NCBI GenBank assembly: GCA_947629165.1
Contig: CANRCR010000001.1
Span: 198,816 to 262,815, forward strand
From: an uncultured Bacilli bacterium
GTDB lineage: Bacteria; Bacillota_I; Bacilli_A; RF39; UBA660
Length of the DNA: 64,000 nt
Direction: 5' to 3'
Shown: piece after piece, positions 41,387-49,606 of the stretch
Layout: every line of letters starts with the position of its first letter
How positions within the stretch are numbered: the first letter of the stretch is position 1
Notes under the pieces: model-generated
What the model was told of the DNA's origin: nothing
What the model saw: the letters and a program-made list of their open reading frames with translations, nothing else
The model's database searches: none
Made by a program: the position numbers and the translations under genes

Positions 41387-42223
41387 CTATACTCTATCAC
41401 TTCGATTACTAGTAGTAACCACTTCCTTTAATTTCATATACGGTTTTATCTTTTCTACTTTCGGTGGATTAAATGTTTGTGCCTTATCTCTTAATGGCAC
41501 TTCCATATCTCCTAATTGAATTAATAAATCGATTATTTCATCCAATGGCTTTTCTTCGGTTTCCATTAAGAAAGCAATAATATTTTTTCCATTAACTAAA
41601 TTTGTTCCATCGTCGAACCATATTTCTTCGCATCCTAATTTTTTTTGAATGGGATCCTTTGCTTTGATGAAATAAAGGGTATTATTTTCATTTTTTTGAA
41701 TTAAGATATTGGTACCTTCTTTTTGATATTCGAGGATGATAGAAAGGATTGGTGCTTCTAACATTACTTGTCTTCTTTCCCATAAAGAATAAGTATCTTC
41801 GGTAAGTCTTGTCGTCAATAAACATTCTTTAAATTGATCTAATTCCGGATGAGGAGTATGGATACTCGTAAAACATACCCATGGTTTAAAACTGCTATCT
41901 TTCGTTTCGAGTGTTTGTATAACATCGATATACATTTGGCAACATTGTTGAAATTGGTTTTTAATTTCATCCCAAGAAAGATTACTTGCGTTTAAATAAC
42001 TGAATTCGGCTAGCAAGAGTTCCCTTAATCGATTATGCGCATAAGGTCCTTCGGTCAACAACGCTTTTTTTAATATCGGCTTATTTTCTTCTTTCCATAC
42101 CGGTTCTAGACGACTCCATAAATTTCTTGAGCGATGTTGAGTATAGGTCCTTCCTTTTTTATACAGTTTTGCTCCATCTTTATGATAATATTCTTGTATT
42201 TGTTTACGACTACTACTATCCAT
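41387..42223 (-). CDS. Hypothetical protein
   Basis: 278-aa ORF with own RBS, no recognised motif. Confidence 0.6.
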   Translation of the reverse strand: MDSSSRKQIQEYYHKDGAKLYKKGRTYTQHRSRNLWSRLEPVWKEENKPILKKALLTEGPYAHNRLRELLLAEFSYLNASNLSWDEIKNQFQQCCQMYIDVIQTLETKDSSFKPWVCFTSIHTPHPELDQFKECLLTTRLTEDTYSLWERRQVMLEAPILSIILEYQKEGTNILIQKNENNTLYFIKAKDPIQKKLGCEEIWFDDGTNLVNGKNIIAFLMETEEKPLDEIIDLLIQLGDMEVPLRDKAQTFNPPKVEKIKPYMKLKEVVTTSNRSDRV

Positions 42224-42278
42224 AATTTACTTCCTTTCTTGGCTCAAAGAAAAAGGAAAAATAAGAGTAATTGTTTAA

Positions 42279-42497
42279 TTACTGATATTTTTCCATTGTT
42301 TTCATCATTTGATTTATTTGTTTTTGTGAAGGTTTTCTTCCCATCTGCATCATAAGAGCTTTAATCATTTCTTCATTAATCGGTGGATTTTTCTTTAGAT
42401 AACGTTTCATAAAATGACGCGCCACAAAAAAACCGATAACAAGTCCAATAACAAGACCTAATAATAAGTATAATAAATCGCTTAAACTTGCTGTCAT
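42279..42497 (-). CDS. UPF0154 (YneF-like) small membrane protein
   Basis: [61 protein letters not shown]. Confidence 0.9.
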   Translation of the reverse strand: MTASLSDLLYLLLGLVIGLVIGFFVARHFMKRYLKKNPPINEEMIKALMMQMGRKPSQKQINQMMKTMEKYQ

Positions 42498-42532
42498 GTT
42501 TTCATCTCCTTAATAACATTTTACTATGGGTT

Positions 42533-42964
42533 TTAAATACTTTCAAGTGTTTTTACCTGCTTTAGCCAAAAATAATCGTTATAAGAAAAGTCACATACAA
42601 AATAATGATGATCTTTTTCTAATAAGTAAGGGAAAAAAGAAGAATAATTGTGATTGGAAGTAATTAGAATATGACTATTTTTTACAACAAGAATACTTAC
42701 TTCATCTTTGTATAGATTATTCATTATATGCTGGTTTCCACTTTTCGAATAAGGCATTTTTTTATGAAGTTCAATAAATAGTCTACGATCGAGGGAAGTC
42801 TTCCCTATTTGTTGGGTTAATTGATGAAATAAGTTGAACGCATACTCTAAATCGCATTCGTGCATATAATAAATTTGTTTTAATATTTGAAATAGTAATT
42901 CCGGTTGATCCTGATATAACGAAGCAAATTCGTCTTTCATTGAAAATATATAATATACACGCAT
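42533..42964 (-). CDS. SirA-like (sporulation inhibitor of replication) protein
   Basis: MRVYYIFSMKDEFASLYQDQPELLFQILKQI...FVCDFSYNDYFWL; lies between tkt and yneF as in Bacillus subtilis. Confidence 0.6.
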   Translation of the reverse strand: MRVYYIFSMKDEFASLYQDQPELLFQILKQIYYMHECDLEYAFNLFHQLTQQIGKTSLDRRLFIELHKKMPYSKSGNQHIMNNLYKDEVSILVVKNSHILITSNHNYSSFFPYLLEKDHHYFVCDFSYNDYFWLKQVKTLESI

Positions 42965-43025
42965 TTCTATCACCAATACAACTTTAACAATTTTAAAAGA
43001 CGTTTTTTGTCAAAAAAAGAAATGC

Positions 43026-45002
43026 CTAAAGCATTTCTTTAATTTTTTTAATTACTGATTCGACATCCATATGATATCGCTTCATGATATCTTCTCTTTT
43101 AGCACTCATACCAAAGTTATTTACGGTTATTAAATAACGTTCGTTATAGACAAAGGAATGCCATGAATACGAAGAAGATGCCTCAATAACAAAAGTTTTC
43201 ACTGTCATAGGGAAAAGTTCCTCTTGATATTCTTTTGGTTCTTTCCGGAAACGTTCGATCGAAGGCATACTAATTACACGTAAAGAATAGCCTTGTTCTT
43301 TGAGCCTGGTTGCGGCATCGATGGCAATCGATAACTCTTCTCCAGTAGCAACGATAATACCGTGTAGTTGTCCTTCTTCCATGCGAACAATATAGGCCCC
43401 TTTTTCGACTTCGGAAGCTTTCGTTTCATTTTGAATCGGTACTTTGTTTCGACCTAAAATGATTGCCGAAGGGCCTTCTTTTTTACGAAATATTGTTTTA
43501 TAAGAACCGATTACTTCGTTAACGTCGGCAGGTCGAAACACTTCGAGATTAGGGGTCGAACGAAGCGCAATTAATTGTTCTACCGGTTGATGGGTCGGTC
43601 CATCTTCCCCCACACTAATCGAATCGTGGGTGAAAATATATAAAACCGGTAAGTTCATTAATGCACTCATACGAATCGCAGGTTTTAAATAATCGGAAAA
43701 CACTAAAAACGTCGATGCAAATGGTCGTAATCCCACTAAGGCAAGTCCATTCGAAATGGCTCCCATCGCGTGTTCACGAACCCCGTAACGAATATTTCTT
43801 CCCATCGGATTATCTTTCGAAAAATCTCCAGACTCCTTCAAATAACTCTTATTGCTCGTGGCTAAATCGGCACTTCCTCCTAAAAAGAAGTCGCATTGAT
43901 TTTTAATTTCATTTAAGACTTTTCCGGAGGCATCGCGCGTGGATTCCATTAAATCTTCTGGAAAATCATACGAAAAATCTTTTAACTTAATCTCATAAGT
44001 TCCTTTTTCGAGTAAATCCAATTTTTCTTTACTTTCTTCATCAAGATTTTCTTTTTTGGTTTGCCAATTCTTATAATAAGCATCGACTCTTTCTTCGATT
44101 TGTCTTTGAAACTCTGTCACGGCATCGTTCGAAACCGTAAATGGGATATCCCAAATATCTAATTTTTCCTTCACTTGTTTTAAATCTTCTTCATCTAACG
44201 GAGTTCCATGTGCTTTAGCCGTTCCTTGATTTTTAGAATATTTTCCAATGATTGTATTTACTTCAATAAGTGTCGGTTTATTTTCTTCGGCCTTTGCTTG
44301 GTCGATGGCTCTATTTAACGCTTCTATATCTTCCCCATCGGAAACATTGATATAGTTCCAACCCATTGCCGTAAAACGATCTTTTATATTTTCTGTAAAC
44401 GTGACATTTGTTTCGGCATCTAAAGAAACATGGTTTGAATCGTACAATACGATTAAATGATTAAGTCCTAATACACCGGCGAGAGACGCAGCTTCGTAAG
44501 AAATACCTTCCATTAAGTCACCATCGCCACAAAGCACGTACGTGTGATAATCGATTATTTTCTTTTTTAGTTGGTTTTTTAAATACACTTCGGCAATCGC
44601 CATTCCAACCGCACTAGCAAAACCTTGCCCGAGCGGTCCCGTCGACATATCGACTCCTGGCGTCGTTTTGTACTCCGGATGTCCTGGTGTTATCGAATCC
44701 ATACTACGAAATGCTTTTAAATCTTCTAACGTAATTTTGTATCCTGCTAAAAACAAGGTCGCATACAATAAAGCCGATCCGTGCCCTGCGGACATCACAA
44801 AACGATCACGATTAATCCAATTGGGATCTTTTGGATTTATCATTAGATGTTTTGCATACAAAGTATATATTATCGGTGCCGCTCCCAGTACAATTCCAGG
44901 ATGACCACTTTTCGCCGTATCGATCATATCAATTCCGAGGGAACGTAATTGGTCTACTATTTTTTTGTCATTATTCGTAGGCTGTTTTCCTAATTGAAAC
45001 AT
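43026..45002 (-). CDS. tkt: Transketolase
   Basis: TAKSGHPGIVLGAAPIIYTL, GPLGQGFASAVGMAIAE, CGDGDLMEGISYEAASLAG, FTHDSISVGEDGPTHQPVEQL. Confidence 0.97.
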   Translation of the reverse strand: MFQLGKQPTNNDKKIVDQLRSLGIDMIDTAKSGHPGIVLGAAPIIYTLYAKHLMINPKDPNWINRDRFVMSAGHGSALLYATLFLAGYKITLEDLKAFRSMDSITPGHPEYKTTPGVDMSTGPLGQGFASAVGMAIAEVYLKNQLKKKIIDYHTYVLCGDGDLMEGISYEAASLAGVLGLNHLIVLYDSNHVSLDAETNVTFTENIKDRFTAMGWNYINVSDGEDIEALNRAIDQAKAEENKPTLIEVNTIIGKYSKNQGTAKAHGTPLDEEDLKQVKEKLDIWDIPFTVSNDAVTEFQRQIEERVDAYYKNWQTKKENLDEESKEKLDLLEKGTYEIKLKDFSYDFPEDLMESTRDASGKVLNEIKNQCDFFLGGSADLATSNKSYLKESGDFSKDNPMGRNIRYGVREHAMGAISNGLALVGLRPFASTFLVFSDYLKPAIRMSALMNLPVLYIFTHDSISVGEDGPTHQPVEQLIALRSTPNLEVFRPADVNEVIGSYKTIFRKKEGPSAIILGRNKVPIQNETKASEVEKGAYIVRMEEGQLHGIIVATGEELSIAIDAATRLKEQGYSLRVISMPSIERFRKEPKEYQEELFPMTVKTFVIEASSSYSWHSFVYNERYLITVNNFGMSAKREDIMKRYHMDVESVIKKIKEML

Positions 45003-45110
45003 ATGACTTCCTTCTTCCTATTATCTATTCTTACTTTCATTATAACAATATTACGTTTTATTCTCAAGCAAGATGCATGTATTTGACAATCAAAAAGACG
45101 GAAATTCCGT

Positions 45111-46427
45111 CTATTTTTGATTATCATCGAATAAATCTTCTATTCCTTCAAGAATGTCTGAACGATCAATTACGGGAGCTTCTTTTGTCTTTTCTAACTC
45201 TTCTGTAGATGTTGGCTCGTTTACCGGTTCCACTTCTGGAACAGTTTTTTCTTCCGTTGCTTCTTCTTTTTTCGCTTCTTTTGCCGCTTGTTTTGCTTTC
45301 TTTTTCTCCTCTTTTAATCGTTTCTTTTCAGGGTCACGACTTTTTACATAGAAGAAAATACCTAATCCCACCATTAGAAGTGCCAAGATACAACAACCGA
45401 CAATTAAAATATAAGTAAGTCCATCGTCCCCATCTCCGCGGAGGTCTTCAACCGGAGTACTTACTACGGGACTTGGAACGGGTGTAGGTTCAACATCTTC
45501 TTCTAAACGTGTTACTGTGATGGAATATTCTTGTTTAAATGAACCATCGATTACAGAAACAATAATCGTATTGTCTCCTACTACGAGATTCCGAACGACA
45601 CTACCTTCAACAATTAAGTCTTCTTCCGGTGATCCCGTAATTTCAATCGTTGCCGTTTCCGATGTTGCAACAGCTTGAATCGTTACTTCTTCGGTATCGT
45701 ACGCTACTTCGAGACTGTAATGAAAAATATCACTTTCAAAAGTTTCTTTAAATACTTGCCCTGCTACACGAAGCGAAGAAAGACTTACATCCGGTTTTTT
45801 ACGATTTACATGAATCGTATATGTTTTTGGTTTAAGATCGTCCCCAACGGCTTTTTCTGATAGCAATTTGGTTATAACTGTAAACGTATTTTCACCGTAC
45901 TCAAGCGTTTTATTACCAATACTATTGCTATCTAATAATACCGAATTTCCATCCGGTGTAGCATCAATTCGAATATTAAAGGTGTCGGCTGGAACATCAA
46001 TTGTATAGGTGTCTTTATTTTTATCGAAAGCACCTTCTTTAAACTCAAAACCAGCAACACTCAAACTTGCTAAATAACTACTTTCTGGCGGATTATTTTC
46101 TTGCCAAACGGCTACTAATGTCGTGTCTGCTGAAATTGCTTCTGTAAAATCAAATTCCGTGTTTCCATCTTTCGACCAATAACTAAATATATAACCATCT
46201 CTCGTTGGGTTGGTTCCTGGTCGCGCCGCCGTCGTTCCTTCTTTTACCGTTTGTTCAGGAACACTACTTCCACCTTTACTATCAAAAGTTACTTTATATG
46301 TCTTTTCAGCCGTTTCCTGTGGGTCAGTTGATGATTCCGGTGGTGTTTCTACCGCCAATACTGGAAGTGGCAACATCCAAGCCATACAAAGTAATATAAA
46401 TCCGATTATTAATTTTTTTTGTTTCAT
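45111..46427 (-). CDS. Surface protein: signal peptide, InlB B-repeat-like and cadherin-like beta-sandwich domains, TM, charged tail
   Basis: YKVTFDSKGGSSVPEQTVKEGTTAARPGTNPTRDGYIFSYWSKDGNTEFDF; two units SLASLSVAGFEFKEGAFDKNKDTYTI and SLSSLRVAGQVFKETFESDIFHYSLEV; TM then K/E-rich tail. Confidence 0.82.
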   Translation of the reverse strand: MKQKKLIIGFILLCMAWMLPLPVLAVETPPESSTDPQETAEKTYKVTFDSKGGSSVPEQTVKEGTTAARPGTNPTRDGYIFSYWSKDGNTEFDFTEAISADTTLVAVWQENNPPESSYLASLSVAGFEFKEGAFDKNKDTYTIDVPADTFNIRIDATPDGNSVLLDSNSIGNKTLEYGENTFTVITKLLSEKAVGDDLKPKTYTIHVNRKKPDVSLSSLRVAGQVFKETFESDIFHYSLEVAYDTEEVTIQAVATSETATIEITGSPEEDLIVEGSVVRNLVVGDNTIIVSVIDGSFKQEYSITVTRLEEDVEPTPVPSPVVSTPVEDLRGDGDDGLTYILIVGCCILALLMVGLGIFFYVKSRDPEKKRLKEEKKKAKQAAKEAKKEEATEEKTVPEVEPVNEPTSTEELEKTKEAPVIDRSDILEGIEDLFDDNQK

Positions 46428-46528
46428 TTTACTCCCTCACATCCATTTTATTCTTTTTAGTATGAAAAAATTATAACACAAGATTCTTAAAAAGAAAAGG
46501 TTCGTTCATAAATTATTAAATTTTGCCA

Positions 46529-46565
46529 AAAAATATTGAAAATAACCTCATAATATGTTATTATT
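46529..46565 (+). promoter_or_regulatory. Promoter of tRNA operon
   Basis: TTGAAA-17 nt-TATTAT just upstream of tRNA-Met. Confidence 0.65.
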
Positions 46566-46575
46566 AAAAGGCAAT

Positions 46576-46652
46576 GGACCCTTAGCTCAGTTGGTTAGAG
46601 CATTCGGCTCATAACCGAGCGGTCATAGGTTCGAGTCCTATAGGGTCCACCA
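46576..46652 (+). tRNA. tRNA-Met (anticodon CAT)
   Basis: GGACCCTTAGCTCAGTTGGTTAGAGCATTCGGCTCATAACCGAGCGGTCATAGGTTCGAGTCCTATAGGGTCCACCA; 77 nt with encoded CCA, cloverleaf. Confidence 0.95.
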
Positions 46653-46658
46653 CAAAAT

Positions 46659-46742
46659 GCGGGTATGGCGGAATTGGCAGACGCACTAGACTTAGGATCT
46701 AGCGCCTATGGCATGCAGGTTCAACTCCTGTTACCCGCACCA
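46659..46742 (+). tRNA. tRNA-Leu (anticodon TAG)
   Basis: GCGGGTATGGCGGAATTGGCAGACGCACTAGACTTAGGATCTAGCGCCTATGGCATGCAGGTTCAACTCCTGTTACCCGCACCA; long variable arm. Confidence 0.95.
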
Positions 46743-46775
46743 CTCAACTATAACTCGAAATATTCGAGTTCACAC

Positions 46776-46812
46776 AAAAACATCAGATTAAACTCTGATG
46801 TTTTATTTTTTT
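46776..46812. terminator. Bidirectional intrinsic terminator
   Basis: aaaaaCATCAGAttaaacTCTGATGttttattttttt between tRNAs (+) and the minus-strand gene. Confidence 0.8.
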
Positions 46813-47346
46813 TAATTGTTTCGGTTGCTCGGCAGTTGGAACAAGGTCATAAAAATCGATGCCAATTTTTTGGTAAATTTTCTTTACTTCCTCGCTCGTA
46901 ACAACTTCTCGATACCATTCAAAATAATCTGGATAATACCTACTTTGTTTAAATAATAAAATTCTTCCTGTAACAGTATACAAATTAATTATTGCTTCTT
47001 CTGGTACTGGTTCCGTTACTCTTTTAAAACCTAATCTTGGTAAGTTTAAAACTTCATTTAAAGTTGATACACTCTCGAAAGAACAGGGTTCTAAATGCGA
47101 CTCATTTTCGATATAATCAGTTAAATAAGATAGTACTGAAAATGCATCTTCACGACTCATATTCGTCGGTAAACTAAAGGGTGAAAATGGCCAATTCACT
47201 ACCCCAACATTATTCTTTACGTATCCATATCTTGTTCCAATTCGGTGATAGTTTAAATAATATAAGCGATAGATTGATCCTTCTTTGATTTCATGATCTT
47301 CCAAATCTGCTTCAAATTCATTTGTTTGATTATTTATAAAATTCAT
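46783..47346 (-). CDS. Hypothetical protein
   Basis: 187-aa ORF; start overlaps the upstream NDT-like gene stop by 4 nt (translational coupling). Confidence 0.65.
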   Translation of the reverse strand: MNFINNQTNEFEADLEDHEIKEGSIYRLYYLNYHRIGTRYGYVKNNVGVVNWPFSPFSLPTNMSREDAFSVLSYLTDYIENESHLEPCSFESVSTLNEVLNLPRLGFKRVTEPVPEEAIINLYTVTGRILLFKQSRYYPDYFEWYREVVTSEEVKKIYQKIGIDFYDLVPTAEQPKQLKKIKHQSLI

Positions 47347-47849
47347 TTTTGTCCTTCTCTCTCGTTTGGTTCGATATTACTATATTTTTGATTTGCTCGA
47401 GTGATAGCTAGCTTTAACAAATCATCTAAATTATCAAGTGGCTTTTCTTGATAGTCTTTCTCATAAAGCCAATCTAGATATTTTGTTTTTACGGCTCCCT
47501 CTGGTCTTCCATAGATCACTTTTTTAGTATGAAGCCAATAACCAAACTCCACGTTTGTTGTAAAACCCGGCATATCTGGTAGACTTCTCGGAATCCAAAA
47601 TAAAATAATGGTCGCTCCCGTCAAGGCTTTTCTTTCCCACTCTGCTTGATCGATATAACTCTCCTTGGGTAATCCCGTCGAAAATTCCGGTTCATATACC
47701 ACCCCATCAAAACCAAGCTCTTCTAATTTTTTACAGGCTTCATCGCGCCATGAATTAATTTTATCACTTCTTGGTGTTGGCCCTGCAAGAAAAATAGACT
47801 TTTGATTTATAATTACTGGTTCATCCGAATAATTTATTTTCATATCCAT
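47343..47849 (-). CDS. Nucleoside 2-deoxyribosyltransferase-like protein
   Basis: IFLAGPTPRSDKINSWRDEACKKLEELGFDGVVYEPEF...ERKALTGATIILFWIPRSLPDMPGFTTNVEFGYWLHTKK. Confidence 0.75.
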   Translation of the reverse strand: MDMKINYSDEPVIINQKSIFLAGPTPRSDKINSWRDEACKKLEELGFDGVVYEPEFSTGLPKESYIDQAEWERKALTGATIILFWIPRSLPDMPGFTTNVEFGYWLHTKKVIYGRPEGAVKTKYLDWLYEKDYQEKPLDNLDDLLKLAITRANQKYSNIEPNEREGQK

Positions 47850-47938
47850 CCCATCCTAGTTTCATTATACCATATTCTAAAAGCCTTTACTATTTCCAAA
47901 TTATTTTGTTATACTATAAATAGTTTTAGGAGGCTATT

Positions 47939-48457
47939 ATGGAAACGATTGTAGTTAATCCGAATCATCTTTCTACTTGTAATCAGACACTACAAAAAGC
48001 ACGTTGTTTAGTATTTGATGAAGAAGACAAAATCTATTTATGTGTTATGAATGATAATTATATGTTACCTGGAGGAACTCATGAACCAGGAGAAGATCCT
48101 TTCGATACGGTTCAACGAGAATTGTATGAAGAAATGGGACTTTCTTCAGTTGAAGCTACTCCTTTGGTAGAAGTTCATTATTATCATAAAAAATTCCCTC
48201 AATATGGAAATCCTTCCCATTTGGAAAAGCGATTAAATATTGTTTATTATTTTATCGCTCATATTTCTAGTCAACAAGTTGTTGGCCCATCCCATTTAAC
48301 TAAAATGGAACAAGATAATCATATGGTTTTAGAAAAATATTCTATCGAGCAAATATTAAGCAAAATAAAAGATCGTTCCAATAATCCCTATAGCCATCCT
48401 TTGAACGTCGAATTAAAAACGATTCTTAATTATTATTTAAAACATTTAAAGCAATAA
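47939..48457 (+). CDS. NUDIX hydrolase
   Basis: MLPGGTHEPGEDPFDTVQRELYEEMGLS matches the Nudix box; AGGAGG RBS; only clear plus-strand CDS. Confidence 0.88.
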   Translation: METIVVNPNHLSTCNQTLQKARCLVFDEEDKIYLCVMNDNYMLPGGTHEPGEDPFDTVQRELYEEMGLSSVEATPLVEVHYYHKKFPQYGNPSHLEKRLNIVYYFIAHISSQQVVGPSHLTKMEQDNHMVLEKYSIEQILSKIKDRSNNPYSHPLNVELKTILNYYLKHLKQ

Positions 48458-48496
48458 AAAAGTTTTGAATTGATTTCAAAACTTTTATTTTTGTAA
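48456..48496. terminator. Bidirectional intrinsic terminator
   Basis: AAAAAGTTTTGAAttgaTTTCAAAACTTTTattttt between convergent genes. Confidence 0.85.
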
Positions 48497-48949
48497 CATA
48501 TTTAATAAATTGACTTTAAACATATCTTTTTCAGGATTACTCTTTGAAATCATAACCCCTTTATAAGTACTTAATTCAGCACGATGTCCTTCTTCCAAAA
48601 TACCATCTGGTGTAATATTCGTAAGTAAAATAATCTTTTTACTTTCATACACCGTATAATGTAAAATAATTTCGCCATGTACTTTTGCAAAAAGATCGTC
48701 GGTTGGAAGTTTAAGTTCGTAAGATTTTGTATTTTCCTTTTTCGATACCGAAACTAATTTACCTAAAAATTTTCCGTTTCTTAACGATGGATAATATTCA
48801 AATGTAAGTTTTTTATAGGCAAGCATGTTGTACTTACGTACTGATCTTTCTTTCTTACGAAACTCGTTTTCATTTAAGTATTCGAATATATATGACTGTT
48901 TCATATCATTCAACCCCATTTCCCTGAACTTGACCCTTTGTACCATCAA
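48485..48949 (-). CDS. Hypothetical protein
   Basis: 154-aa ORF, no recognised domain. Confidence 0.55.
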   Translation of the reverse strand: MMVQRVKFREMGLNDMKQSYIFEYLNENEFRKKERSVRKYNMLAYKKLTFEYYPSLRNGKFLGKLVSVSKKENTKSYELKLPTDDLFAKVHGEIILHYTVYESKKIILLTNITPDGILEEGHRAELSTYKGVMISKSNPEKDMFKVNLLNMLQK

Positions 48950-49023
48950 GTGTCTAAATTATATCATATTTTATAAAAAAAGTCAACTTTTTTATTTAAC
49001 AATATTATTGTATGCCGATTTAT

Positions 49024-49560
49024 TCAAAATATTAAATTTTTAATTCCTTTTCGCCGATATAATTGTTTTGTATTAATAGAAACGATTTCCTTTTGTTCAT
49101 ATCCTAAAAAGACAACGATTTCTTTTATAATAGTCATATTATCACATTCAATCTCGATATAGGGTTCTAATAATGGCCACTCGTCTATTTCTATCTCTGC
49201 TCCTTTATATTTAAAACTATGTCTAATTTTTTCTATTAGTGTTTTTTCCTTTATCATTTATAAATTTTCGAAATTCATTTATTTTTTCCTTATCTTTTTC
49301 AGTTGGCTTTATTCTAGTTTTTAATACTTTAACATCTTGATAATATAACCATTTATCACTTTTAAATGGTTTTTTATTATTTTCTTTGCTATTCATCATA
49401 TTCCTCCAATAAAAAGTAATGTTTACCGTTAACCTTTTGATAATCAAGTGTTATAAATTTTTTTACCCTTTTATCTTCTGCACCAAGTAAAATTAGTTTT
49501 TGAATTGTTTCATTTACATTTATATCTAGTATTTTAACTTCTTTTTTGTTCCAATATTTC
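49024..49560 (-). pseudogene. Decayed CYTH-domain protein
   Basis: N-terminal piece KKEVKILDINVNETIQKLILLGAEDKRVKKFITLDYQKVNGKHYFLLEEYDE* and C-terminal piece IRHSFKYKGAEIEIDEWPLLEPYIEIECDN...FLGYEQKEIVSINTKQLYRRKG are CYTH-like but in separate frames with a missing or scrambled middle. Confidence 0.65.
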
Positions 49561-49606
49561 AATACATATTATAAAAAAAAGAACGATTTTTTTCGTTCTT
49601 TCATTT

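Noticed and set aside
46665-46901. Plus-strand ORF MAELADALDLGSSAYGMQ...
   Set aside because: Starts inside tRNA-Leu; a common artefact of Leu tRNA sequence.
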